Positions 46,188 to 56,862 are shown, numbered from the stretch's first letter. The stretch is 64,000 nt of DNA from Viola odorata (GCA_963691705.1 OY829541.1:46331661-46395660); one strand, 5' to 3'. Notes: generated from the sequence alone by a model not told the origin. Translations and numbers: made by a program.

Positions 46188-46613
46188 AGGAGTGAAAATC
46201 CTATCCTTGTGACAACCGCTCTTGATCAGACGGCTCACTAAGACGAGGCACGCCCTGGCATACATAAAGATTCAACGTCGGGAGTGAAAATCCTATCCTT
46301 GTGACAACCATGCTAATACAGATGGATCACTAAGATGAGGCACGCCCCGGCACCCCTAGGAGTGAAAATCCTATCCTTATGACAACCGTGCTAATACAGA
46401 TGGCTCACTAAGACGAGGCACGCCCCAGGGAAAGGAAGACTCCACACTAGAAGTGAAAATCCTATCCTTGTGGCGACCGTGCTAATACAGACGGCACACT
46501 AAGACGAGGCACGCTCCAGGGATGCGAGAAATCAACGCCTGGAAGTAAAAATCCTATCCTTGTGACAACCGCTCCTGATCCGACGGCTCACTAAGACGAG
46601 GCACGCTCTAGGC
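46188..46613. repeat. Minisatellite, five units of about 81-91 bp
   Basis: Units start near 46188, 46279, 46368, 46449 and 46540. Each holds AGTGAAAATCCTATCCTTGT (or a close variant), then ACAACCG, CTCACTAAGACGAGGCACGC and a variable linker. The array lies just after the integrase end. Tandem arrays in the 3' region are a feature of Tat elements. Confidence 0.92.
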
Positions 46614-46801
46614 CGATCATTGACACTTGAATCAACAATGGATATCCCAGCCAGTAACTGGACGACAAATACCCGGTGAAGTGGAGCTGGACATATATCT
46701 CTATGGCAAAAGCAATACCCCGGTGAGCCCGGATCCAGCGAGCTTGGATGGAAAGTAACATAAAGTAATACCCCGACGAGGCCGGATTCAACAAGGCTGA
46801 A

Positions 46802-46941
46802 TGATCCCCCTAACAACAAAGGGCAGCGTTAATGTGATCCCCCTAACAACAAAGGGTGGCGTTAATGCAATCCTCCCTAGCAACAACAAAGGGATGGCGA
46901 TAATCTATTCTACCTAACAACGTCAAAGAGATGGCGTTAAG
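46802..46941. repeat. Second short tandem array, four units of about 35 bp
   Basis: Units near 46802, 46835, 46870 and 46904 share CC.CCTAACAACAAAGGG followed by TGGCGTTAAT; the last two are more diverged. Confidence 0.8.
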
Positions 46942-47125
46942 GGAGCGTCAGCTATACGATACGCAGAAATCAATTCCTGGTTTCTTGCTAAAGAGAAATG
47001 CAAAGGAAGGTATCACGAAGAATCCTACCTCAGCAAAGACTATGTGATTTAGCGAAAAAGTATCTGTTTCCAATCGGGCGTTGATATTCAAAAGAAAGAG
47101 GCCCTTTTCTGGGATATATGCGTAA

Positions 47126-47470
47126 GTGCATCAGATTGTTATATCTTCCTCAAAAGAAGATGATATCAAGGATCATTATTATATGGTTCGTGAAAGAGGT
47201 CCATCTATCGCAATGCGTATTCACTATGGTGAATTTATGATCAGCATAGAGGCTTGCCCTCTAGAATACCCTCTCTTCTTAGCGACATGTCGTCGAAAGA
47301 ATATTATCCTATCATATCTGCGTATCTCCAAAGGCAGAAATATTTTAATACCTCCGAATGCGACGTATTATCTCGAGACTATGTCACCAAAGCCACAACG
47401 ATTAATTCTTCGAATAAGGTATGGTGATTTTAATATTTCGGTCTTAATAATATTACTAATTATATCATGA
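47126..47470 (+). CDS. Unrecognised 114-aa frame in the gypsy 3' region
   Basis: The only long plus-strand frame in the 3' region not lying over an antisense gene module. It carries two related stretches, AMRIHYGEFMISIEA and ILRIRYGDFNISVLI, about 63 residues apart, so the DNA probably arose by duplication. No family is recognised and it may not be expressed. Confidence 0.25.
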   Translation: MHQIVISSSKEDDIKDHYYMVRERGPSIAMRIHYGEFMISIEACPLEYPLFLATCRRKNIILSYLRISKGRNILIPPNATYYLETMSPKPQRLILRIRYGDFNISVLIILLIIS

Positions 47471-47734
47471 CAAAAGCACGGCAGGATAAGATTAACAAAC
47501 GAAATTCTGAGAAAAAGGAGCAATAACTGTTCAGAGCAATCTTGGCATTGTCAATATTACAAAACATCCGCAAGGGATGGGCAAAAGATGCGCTAACAAC
47601 AAAAAATAAGAGTTGAAACATAACACCTATGAAGGAGCTGTCGTATCATTTCTCTCTTGCTGATGGAAACCCTCGTCGGTTACACTCTGGGCCTTCTCCG
47701 AGTAATAATGAGAAAGGTCGTTAACTCAGAGGGC

Positions 47735-49927
47735 TTATGTCCCATGAAATTTCATGAAAGCATCCGTCATGAGTCCCGCTCCCTCCCGCATATACCAACG
47801 ACACTTCTCTGCAGAAAGATTGAGCTCTGCGGACAGCTCCGTATTTTTACGCCTTTCCGCCTCCAGCTCGGCGTTAAGGGTAATGTTTCTAACCCCTTCC
47901 TTAGAAATGCGTGTATTTAGAGCGACCCCTTTCTGTTTCTCATTATCCAACGCGAGTCGGGCATCCTCTGCTTCCTTCCTAGCAGCTATCATAGCTTCTA
48001 ATAGTCCCTGACGCTCATTCGTCAGATTGTCTATTTCTCCTTGTTTCTCCGGTGCTACCTTCGCGTTATCCTCATCCCAATAATAAGGATTGCAAAATGA
48101 AGAAAAGAGACGAGAACGGAGGAAGCTTATACGCTCTTGACGATTCTTGGCCATAAACACATCTCTTTCTCCTCGATGTGACATTACACGAGCCGCCAAA
48201 AGAGATGAAGAGGTGAGAGCGTTGTTATCACCTTCTGACCCTAAAATCTGGAAGGCTCCCTTTCAAAGGCCACCCAAATTAACTTGGTGGGTGACAGGCC
48301 CAGAGGAAGCGAACGTACTCAAACTGACCATCACATCAGAAGCGGCGTTGCCCTTTTCCTCGGGAGGCGGGGATACAAGAACAAGAAACAAAGTAGCAGG
48401 AGAAGGAGGGCGATAAGAAGAGCCTCCCATTTCAGACACAAAGGACCTAGGAGTAGTGAACATTTCAAAATCGGGGCCCATCACATCTGAAGAAAAACCC
48501 ATGGGGATAGAGGAAGAGTGAAGTGGAGAGGACTCAGCAAAAGGGTGAAAATCATCATCAACGTTAGCACCCCGGGATGATTCAGGAATCGGACCCCCTT
48601 CCACAGAAGCCTTGGGGGAAGAATTAGCACCGGACGACGTCTGACCGCTCGGGCTACTCTGAAGGTCATGACGGGCCTTCTTTCTACGATTCTCGAGAAA
48701 ATTGACGAAGTTCATATTCTCGTTAGGAGGGGAGCGAGCGAAAGCGGCACTGGTTTCCTAAAGAAACGAAAACGCACTAAGAAGACAACGAGAGAGTAGA
48801 GAAAAATGATAGGGACAATAAGTGAAAGTACCTGAGTAGATGTGGAAACTAGAGGAATTCCTATGAGAACTGTGTCAGCAACTGTCACTTCTAAGGGAGT
48901 AGCACCCTGAGAAAGAGCAGAACGTACGCTGCCTATGTTTCTAGTTCTCTTTTTCCTCACAACACTCACCTGTGAGGAAGACGCTTAGGCAGTGTCAAGA
49001 GTAACGACAACCTCTTGAGAAGATGGTGGGACCAAAGTAACAGTAGTAGCCCCTCCCTCAGAAGAAGGCACAGCAACGGTAGCCGCGGCAGCAACAGCAA
49101 CAGAAGCGGCGACCTTTTCTCTTTGCTTCTGGGCCCGTCTCTTTTTTCTTCTTATGTATTCTGGTTCCCAATCGGGTGGAGGCACTGCATATTCACGAAA
49201 TAACGTCAGTGTCAGTACTTCTCTGAAAGATAAAGAACGTGGGAACATCCACGCCATTGACCACATTACGGGTATCGACACTAAATTCCATTTGGAGTAG
49301 TTTCTGTAGCCAGCCGTCCTCTTGAGAAGAAAGTGGCTTTCTGCTACCCTAGGCGCCGTCTTTAATTTTATGATTAAAACCCATCCTCCACCAGGGATCG
49401 GGTAGGTCAACAACAACAAAACCCTCTTTCCAACCAGCAATGGAAGACTCAAGGTGCATGAGTTTCCAGGTGAATGGTTTTAAGGACTCATCGTCGTAAC
49501 GGGGTGCTATCGCTATCACCCCTCTACGGGAATACAATTAAAAAAGGTTTTGAAGCAACAAAATAGAAGGGGACTCAATTCCCTTAAATCTACATAATGC
49601 TATGAAGGCGTAAACAACACAGAGCGCGTTGGGACTCAGTTGAGAAGGGTTCAAGTCAAATGTGGTTAACAATTATTCTACTAATGGATCGAGAGGAAGC
49701 TGAAACCCATAATTGAACATTTTGGCATATAATATTCTACTGTTATCGGGTAATTCGTTGTTAAGGCGAAAAGACTCAGAAGCAACCCGAATCGAGCAAC
49801 CAACAGGAAATTGTGCATTGAATTAATCTAACCCCTGTTGGAGCATGGGCAAAGAATAAAGAGAAGTTGGGGTGTTTTCAATCTTTTCTTCCCCAAGAGA
49901 TTTTTTAGAGCGACGAGTTTTTGCCAT
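47735..49927 (-). pseudogene. Antisense gene module A of the gypsy element (Transposase_28-like plus coiled coil)
   Basis: Read on the minus strand from ATG at 49927 (MAKTRRSKKSLGEEKIENTP). After a stop at 49823 the frame continues RILYAKMFNYGFQLPLDPLV, LLTTFDLNPSQLSPNALCVV and APRYDDESLKPFTWKLMHLE, then DLPDPWWRMGFNHKI. This resembles the putative gypsy-type transposon domain (Transposase_28, PF04195, name from memory). Next come basic and Ala/Ser/Pro-rich linkers (YIRRKKRRAQKQREK; 48969-48263) and a coiled coil at 48199-47735 (LNAELEAERRKNTELSAELN). Several stops break it. It is transcriptionally opposite to gag-pol and paralogous to module B. Confidence 0.7.
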
Positions 49928-50597
49928 AATTGAACACAGATAAGAAATAAGAAAGAGAAGAAGAAATAAGTGTACCTTCGTCAAAGAAATACCAGGAATC
50001 CCAGATAAAGGAGAAGGAGCAGTGTAAGTTGCTTTTGGAAATGATATTGTGTAGGAAAGGAGATGAAAAAAGAAAAGAGGAGGCGCGGAGAATGTTATAT
50101 ATAACCCTAAAAGGGTTAAGGGAAGCGACCAGTGGACAATCGACACATGGCGAGGTGGCGTGTTAGAAAGACACGACGCGTGCTAGAGACATAACCTTTA
50201 AAAAAGGGGAAGACATTTCATTTCTTGTTACTCCCTAGGGGGCGCTTGCTTCAAATGCCTCCCAAAAGGAAAGACACGTGTCCTTTCACATCATGACTTC
50301 TTCAAATCACATTAATGAGGGGATTTCTAGCATTTAATGCTCTAAAAAGTAGTGCTAACTTTTAGTACGTGATCTCTGAGAAAGCCCGAGATAACGCCAA
50401 CGATAACGCTATAAGAGTGAGCAGGTGTTAGTAGACATGATCAGTATTAACAACAAAATAAACCAAGACTCAAGATCTACGAGAAGAAAATAACAGTTTC
50501 GCAGCATGCGCCTTATTACAAATAAATAGCGTTAAATGGTTTTACGTTACAACCTTTGGAAAAATAAAGGAAAAACAAACGAGGATTAAATCAAGCG

Positions 50598-52722
50598 TCA
50601 AGCGCCATTGCTATCACCAACGTCTTCCTCCTCTGAAGAAAGCTGACCTTCTTTGCTTCCATAAATTTTATTCATCATTGCGGAGGTATAATCGGCAATA
50701 TTAGCTGGGTCGAAAGAATTACTCCTATGGTAATCTGCAAAACCAGAGTTAAAGGCCTGCAAGACCTTCTTCTTTCACCACTCTATCTTTAACGGAACCC
50801 TGGCAAGCTCCTCGTCTCGAGCTAATATTTCTTCGTGAAGGAGAGAGTTCTTCTTCCTTTCTGTCACTAACTCTGCCTCCAAAACCTCAACTTTTGCTTT
50901 CCCTTTGGATTTCTCTCTACTCAACTCCTTTTGCGTTTCGTTTTGGAGTTGTGTTAGCAATTTCACTTGGCCTAACGCTCGATCGAGCTGCGCTTTCTGA
51001 GCACACATCGTGTTGGAAAAATCCTGCAATTGGCCCTCATAAGCTTCGACAACATAGTCCAGGTAGCGGAAGGCGTCTAAAGAATCATTCATAACGCGCG
51101 CATACCGAGCCTTCTAAGAAAGTTGTAGAAACTTTTCTCTTTCTTCAGAAAGGCTCATCATCTTGCCTATCAAAGATGGCGTTAATTCATCTCCTGAGAA
51201 AGGGTCTGACACCCCTGCGACGCGAAGACCATCGAATCCAAGCCCTGCCAAATTTAGACGATAGGACGGGACTCCCTTAGGGCCTTGAGAAGAAAGGTTG
51301 ACCATTAAGGCCGAAGAAGAATCTTTATTGCCTGCTCCAGTAACAGAAGTAAAAATCAACCGTTGAGGGGCCTTGGGCGACGACTCAGAAAGAGGACTCA
51401 CATAGGAAGTCTACGTCGCCACGTCTAGAATACAACAAGAAATAGGAGAGTCAGGGGCGCTGATTGGCGGAGGAGAACCTACCGCCGGCGAAACTTCAGT
51501 AGTAGTTGGAGGAGCAACGGTTGACACCTCAGTAACCTTCATAGTTTGAGAAGTACTCGCTACAGTAAGAATGTCAGCCCTCACGGTAGGGACCTCGCTA
51601 GCATTTCCAGAAGAAATCCCGATAGCCTGCCCATCTTTCTCTACTCTGAGTTTCTTTCGATAAGCTGAGGAAGCATGACGAAGATCTGTTTTAGTATCCA
51701 TATCCTCGTTATCGCTGTCAATTATCCCAGTTATGGGTGGACCTAAATTTACTCCTCTGCCCCGGATTGGTAACCAATTTTCGAGAAAATGAGAGGCTTG
51801 AGCAGAAATACCCCGCCCTCTTCCAGCGACTGTCTTAGTTCTATGTTCTGATGACTGGAGCCCCCAGATGGTGGAGAAGCTGGGAGTGTTTGGAGCGGTA
51901 TCACGTTTAGGGGAGCGTTATTCCCACCGGACGATTGAGCCTCAGTGTTTCCTGCCAAGGAACTATGTTAGAACGATAAGCAAATCAAAGCGATATCGCA
52001 AAAGAGGAAAACTCACCTATAACGCACTCTTCCAAGCGTCTATACAAAGCAAACTCCCGAATACGGAAGGACGTATCTATCTCTAGCAGAGCGTTAGCCT
52101 GAGCTAACTCGTTTCTAGTCAACACTACTGGTTCTACCTAGACGACACTAGTAATCTCCCGATTAAAACCCCCGTGCCACAAACGCGAAGACAACTCGAT
52201 AATGAAGAAACCGCTCTTCCAATCAGCCACAGTCTCTTCAAAGCCCTGAAACTTCTGCCAAAACGACTGCATGAACGCGTCATCCCACCTCGGAGTAATA
52301 TCGACCAAACAGTGACGACATTTTAAACTAACAAATTTATAGAATAAACCGATGGACGGAGTAAAGATGCCCTTCATCTCACAAGCACGAAGAAAGGCAT
52401 AAATTCCACACCAGGAGAAAGGAGTTATCTGAGCCGAATTAATATCATATTGGCGCAACAATTTCTCTACAGAAGTATGAACTGGGAAACGAAAGCCATA
52501 AAGAAACATCTTAAAGTAAACCATTCTATAATTTCTCCATAAGGGATATTGAAGCCGCAGACCATCCTCAGGAACAGTAACGGAATAATCAGGGTGAAAA
52601 GAGATACCATGACTCTCTAATTCAGCCTTCAGAACTGTTTCACAAGAAAAAATACTGGGTGTTTTATCGACTTCTGGATCTAAAGGTCTTTGAAGACCCC
52701 TAGGAGATCTTATCATACGCAT
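50598..52722 (-). pseudogene. Antisense gene module B of the gypsy element (paralogue of module A)
   Basis: The best start is MRMIRSPRGLQRPLDPEVDK at 52722; the upstream extension of this frame looks like leader sequence with a possible splice donor after TTTCGAG. The domain part is open to 52138: MVYFKMFLYGFRFPVHTSVE, LLRQYDINSAQITPFSWCGI, TPRWDDAFMQSFWQKFQGFE and LSSRLWHGGFNREI, matching module A block by block. Then come a Ser/Pro-rich linker (51958-51114) with LNLAGLGFDGLRVAG and a coiled coil at 51092-50775 (VEVLEAELVTERKKNSLLHE). The end, SSEEEDVGDSNGA, stops at 50598. Two or three stop codons interrupt the linker. Function is unknown. Confidence 0.7.
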
Positions 52723-53215
52723 AATGAACCAGTGAAAAGAAAATCTGAAGAAGATGAAGTGAAATACCTCGAAAGAAAAGAGTTTCAGGCGAGCCAGCGG
52801 TGGACGACGGACTAGCAAGAAATTTCTTCGTGATAAAGCAGAAGGAAAAGGGAAAAGGAAATTTGAAATGAGGGCAAAAAGAGTAAGAAAGAGAAAGTAG
52901 TCTCCTCTTAAAGGACTAAGCGCCACTATATTAATTAAGCAGTCAATCAAATGAAGACGTGTGTGGAAAGGAAGCGGCCACATGGAATCATATTAAAGGA
53001 GAATTTAAGACCAAGCAGTTACTCGTCACATCTTTTTGAGGGGCGGTTATTGTTAACCGAGTCAGACGGTTACACAATAGTTACTTCAAAATGACTAACG
53101 CGTTCGCGTTAGCTATTAAAGAAATTCGGGAGAAAATGCGAAAAACGATAATGAAAGATAGTTGCATATAGTTCATAAAGCCATACAGAATCTACAAGGC
53201 GTATAACGCGTAAAG

Positions 53216-53674
53216 TCAGTCCTCATCGAGCCAATAAGAAGGCCAATAGAAATCATCCCCGTTTGAAGACGACAACCCATCATCGACAAAAGGGAAAGGC
53301 TCGTCAACCCTTTTCTCTTGACCTAGCTTTGACGGAGAATCCTCCAAAGGACTTTTCCCCTTTGTAACAATCGTACCTGAATTGCCCTGGAAGGCAGATG
53401 CCGTAATTTCAGAACCGATATCACCAGTAGAATCTCTTTCCAAGAAACAACTGATGTGAGGAAATAGTTCATCACCCTTTCGCACAGAAGTGACGTAGAA
53501 GTCAGAAGACACGTTGACAGCCTCGGAGGTCTTCTTCTTCGACCTCTTACGATTCTTACGACGAGGGAACTGCCTTTTTAGGCACGGGGGAGAAGAATCG
53601 TCAGAATCTAGAGAAGTTGGAGGAGTTGGTGGGGAGTCACGTTCGACAACATCCATGGAATATGAGTCAGCCAT
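53216..53674 (-). CDS. Antisense ORF of the gypsy element, 152-aa basic/acidic protein
   Basis: An uninterrupted frame starting MADSYSMDVVERDSPPTPPT. Residues 32-49 (LKRQFPRRKNRKRSKKKT) are a strong nuclear-localisation-like basic patch, and the C-terminal third is acidic and ends FYWPSYWLDED. No domain is recognised. TATTTAATGG lies about 65 bp upstream on the same strand. The opposite strand carries no comparable frame. Its survival as an open frame inside a decayed element is notable but not proof of function. Confidence 0.5.
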   Translation of the reverse strand: MADSYSMDVVERDSPPTPPTSLDSDDSSPPCLKRQFPRRKNRKRSKKKTSEAVNVSSDFYVTSVRKGDELFPHISCFLERDSTGDIGSEITASAFQGNSGTIVTKGKSPLEDSPSKLGQEKRVDEPFPFVDDGLSSSNGDDFYWPSYWLDED

Positions 53675-54186
53675 GAAAAGGCAAGTAATTTCAACAGTGA
53701 GACGAAATGAAGATGAATAGAAAGAAGAAAGGAAAACCCCATTAAATAGTCATAACGAAGGGACTTTCCTGCTTTTTTGCACCAGGATAATTAATGCATT
53801 TTGAGAAGAATTATCATAATTACAGAATCCGACCTTGCGTGATCACACCCTGCTGGAAATCCGTGCCAATTTGGAGGCGCCGAAAAACCGCCCAATCATT
53901 CACCATTGGGAGTGCGGCATAAAGTCAGATACAAGAAACAGTTGAGTAAAACATTTATTCTCCATGTGGTGGTTAAGGAACGTGAGTATTGCAAGGATAC
54001 GTCCTGCAGAGGACTTATTTTTGGTTGGGCTTGCAACCGTCCCAACTGGCCTGACGATTCATATGACACCAGAAACAGAAGAAAACAAAGGAGATAACAT
54101 AACAAACATTTTTATTCATGGCCTAAGCGCCTAAGCGCGTACAGTACAAGTATAAAAAGAAAAAACAAAATGACGACCGCCGGAGG

Positions 54187-54570
54187 TCAAGCATGGGCCC
54201 CAGCATCGTCATCCTCCAGCAGAGTGGGAATCTCCCTCAGAGCGTCCGCAATGGAAGTCGGCTCAGAGGAAGAAACCCTCATACCCTTCAAGCAGCACAC
54301 CAGTAGGTCCTTCCTGTGCTGCAGCATGGCAATGGTCACCTCGATACGGGAGACGGCGGCAGCCAGCTTGGACACGTTCTCTATGGGACTAAAATCCTTC
54401 ATAGAATCAGCTCTTTGCCTAGACAGTAGAGGGGTCATCATCCCCTGAAGCTCCAGGATGTCCTCAGAGGTCTTGGTCAGCATGCTCTCCAGAAAACTAA
54501 CGTCGCCCTCAGTAAGGTTCTTCAGAGTATGAGCTTTGGAAATCAGGAAATTTTTGGTCAAAGTATCCAT
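54187..54570 (-). CDS. Antisense ORF of the gypsy element, 127-aa helical protein
   Basis: An uninterrupted frame, MDTLTKNFLISKAHTLKNLT to DALREIPTLLEDDDAGAHA. It is predicted by eye to be mostly helical, with heptad-like spacing in GDVSFLESMLTKTSEDILEL and NVSKLAAAVSRIEVTIAML. No family is recognised. It is the first antisense gene inside the 3' LTR and has a TATAAAT box about 60 bp upstream. Confidence 0.55.
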   Translation of the reverse strand: MDTLTKNFLISKAHTLKNLTEGDVSFLESMLTKTSEDILELQGMMTPLLSRQRADSMKDFSPIENVSKLAAAVSRIEVTIAMLQHRKDLLVCCLKGMRVSSSEPTSIADALREIPTLLEDDDAGAHA

Positions 54571-54630
54571 GATGAAAATGGCAGAAGAAATGGAGAAGAG
54601 ATGGGAAGAATTAGTGCAATGAAAAATCCA

Positions 54631-54637
54631 ATTTATA
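54631..54637 (-). promoter_or_regulatory. TATA box for the antisense 127-aa ORF
   Basis: The minus strand reads TATAAAT about 61 bp before the ATG at 54570, a plausible core promoter with a very short leader. Confidence 0.45.
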
Positions 54638-54779
54638 GGACCAATGGAGTGGCGATTTAAAAAGACGTGCCTCTCGACAATCGCGCCATCCCGTTATCTT
54701 ATAGAACATGGAACAGACAAGGCTGAAAATGGAACGGTAGCCCTTGGTGAACACTCGAGCTCATTTTCGTTTGGGCTTG

Positions 54780-55274
54780 TGATAACTATAATGTAACGTC
54801 AGGGGCATTTTCGTCCTTGCACCCAGCGTTAAGGCCGGAAAACGGTAGATCCCACTAGGCGACCGCTTCTATTACTATCGCCTCTCACCCACATAGCGAT
54901 AAACCCTGGGATGGTCGACATCAGCGGGAGGGGGGCTCACACTTTATCTAGCCACATGCACGACGCTATCCCATCCCAGGCAGGCCATGAAGTCATTTAA
55001 GGTATTTAGGCGTTATCTTCCCTAGATAACACTCACCCCCTAGAGATAACGCTCATATTTTGTCTATAAATACCCCAGCATGCAAGATTTGAGGTAAGCC
55101 TAAGATCACTGGCCAAAACTCTACTATTCTCACTACTCACACTAACTTAGGCATCGGAGTGTCTACGCCGGAGACCCCCTCCGACGCTTTGTAGGTACAT
55201 CGGACGGTGGTGAACAACAACCCTAAGAAGCCATTTTCCCATTTTATCCTCAAACAGGAGTCCGGATCTTATCA
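54780..55274 (+). repeat. 3' LTR of the gypsy element
   Basis: Full-length partner of 39635-40127. Among its differences, the TGACGTCA palindrome is changed to TGAAGTCA, while the TATAAATA box (55065-55072) is kept. No clear polypurine tract is seen just before it (TTTGGGCTTG). Confidence 0.95.
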
Positions 55275-55345
55275 ATTGTTAAACACACTAATAATAATTA
55301 TTAATTATAAAGTGATTTTACAATTTTTCTTGCTTGATCTTTTTT

Positions 55346-56862
55346 ATTAGGGGATCATTGATTGCATGTTGAGAGCATCAAATATAGTTGTAATTACTAA
55401 TATAAGAAAGGGGTAAGAATACAACTTAACACTGTCCACAATGGACTTGTAGATAGCGGTAAGAGGATCGTCCTCAGAGATCTGGTTGTGAATTGTAGTT
55501 CTAGTTTGACTTCCTCGTCACTGAAGTTGATTGGGTATTCCTGAAATTAAAACAAACAAATAGCGAATTAAACAGTAAAACTAATCTTGGTCAAGATATT
55601 TGGCCAAGATTCAAGTGACGCAAATAAAGAGGTGTAAATGATAAAAAAGAATTCCTGGTAAGGGCGACACTGGAGCACTTATTCTTATGCTTCGATCATT
55701 GATTCATGGGTTTTCACACTCCTCATTCATAACATTGCTATAGATTGGGAGGAACTCCTTTCCAATCCTACTTCCATCCTCAAATAATCACCTGGCGGGT
55801 ATTCCCTCTCCTGATGATCCTAATCAATGGACACCTTGCTAGTTAAAGGGCTTATCCAATTGATTGCTGGCTTGAGTCGCATGCGCTTTCTCAATGGAAT
55901 AGAGGAAGACAATGTCTAGGCTAAGCTGCTCCCAAGTCGGAACCCTAGATTGTCAGTCTGGTGAGGCCTATATCACCCAAACTCACTAACCTTCGCAAGA
56001 TTAGATGTCTACTCGACCAATTTGGTTTCAACTCGTCCCCTCCTTGGCTGACTGCAAATCTCTCACCAAAACCTAAGAGTGGCCAATTCTTGATTTTAAT
56101 GGATACCGGTTTGTTAAAACAGAGTTTGGGATGATTACAAATGGAAAGGTTATGAGGTTTATTTTGATCTCACGAAGCACAAGAATGACTTAAAACCCCT
56201 TCCCAAGAATATGAGTTTAGCTACTAGACATAATCATGGAAGAAAAATGGAATTTTATTAAATAAGAAAAAAGGAAATTAAATCTGCAATCCGATTAGAA
56301 AATTGCAGAGCAAAGTATTTTTGGAACAAAGGAAGGAGATGGACGATCAGAGTTAAAGACCTGCAGCTAATAAATACGCTGCCAAGTCGTCCTACTCCAA
56401 CTCCAACTCATTCAAAATTCTAATTATTACAAATTTTAATTGTTTCAAATTCAAAACCAAACAAATATTTGATTTGTTTGTTCAAATAGAGGATAATCCC
56501 TTAAAGGATGTAATCTTGGATCATGATTCATCTTCTCTACTGTCTCCAGCTGTCAAATCCACTCTTTTAGCTCAAAATCCCGTGACTCCTAGCACATCAC
56601 GTTTCTTGACAATCTTGGCCACCTGTCTTGGCCAAGCCTGTGGATTGTCTGTCTTGGCCAAGATTACGGCCAAGACAGCAGTTTGTCAGTCTTGGCCAAG
56701 CCTGGTGGCCAAGACTGTTGATTGTCTGATTTTTGCTCCAGAGATAGGTTTTTTTCATTCTTTCTACCTTCTTGAATATCTGCACAAGTAAGAAGATTCT
56801 AAGTAGTTTTGCCATCCAATTCGCTAGAATTAGATAACAAAAACATAGGAATTAAACCGTCA
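55346..56862. mobile_element. Insertion of about 1.5 kb inside the Helitron, possibly a solo LTR
   Basis: The Helitron copy at 2.9-4.4 kb runs without a break from the RPA tail into the 3' AT-rich part. Here the same two flanks (CTTGATCTTTTT up to 55345 and CTCATACTCATATAATTCAT from 56868) are 1.5 kb apart. The insert has TG...CA-like ends (about 55359 and 56862) with imperfect flanks ATCAT/ATCGC. It contains no reading frame of note and is related to 37.06-37.72 kb. This fits a solo LTR, but the ends are not certain. Confidence 0.55.
56614..56725. repeat. Cluster of CTTGGCCAAG palindromes
   Basis: Within about 110 bp there are three perfect CTTGGCCAAG decamers and three partial ones (CTTGGCCACC, ACGGCCAAG, GTGGCCAAG), several embedded in GTCTTGGCCAAGCCTG. 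The same motif occurs singly near 37603 and, as TTGGCCAAG, near 55596. Confidence 0.85.

Larger units (their letters stand above)
39630..55279 (+). mobile_element. Tat-lineage Ty3/gypsy LTR retrotransposon, 15.6 kb
   Basis: LTRs are 39635-40127 and 54780-55274, with TG...CA ends, and the 5-bp target duplication ATTGT is exact (39630-39634 and 55275-55279). Gag, protease, reverse transcriptase, RNase H, a second RNase H and integrase follow in this order on the plus strand, with several stops and frameshifts. The second RNase H and the long 3' region with antisense genes point to the Tat lineage (Ogre/Retand/Grande relatives). By eye the LTRs differ at about 30 positions (about 6 percent). Removing the element and one ATTGT restores the Helitron sequence seen at 4081-4140, which confirms nesting. 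Confidence 0.95.

Noticed and set aside
46188..46613. CRISPR-like array
   Set aside because: Plant nuclear DNA, units of 81-91 bp with degenerate conserved blocks, and a position inside an LTR element; it is a minisatellite.
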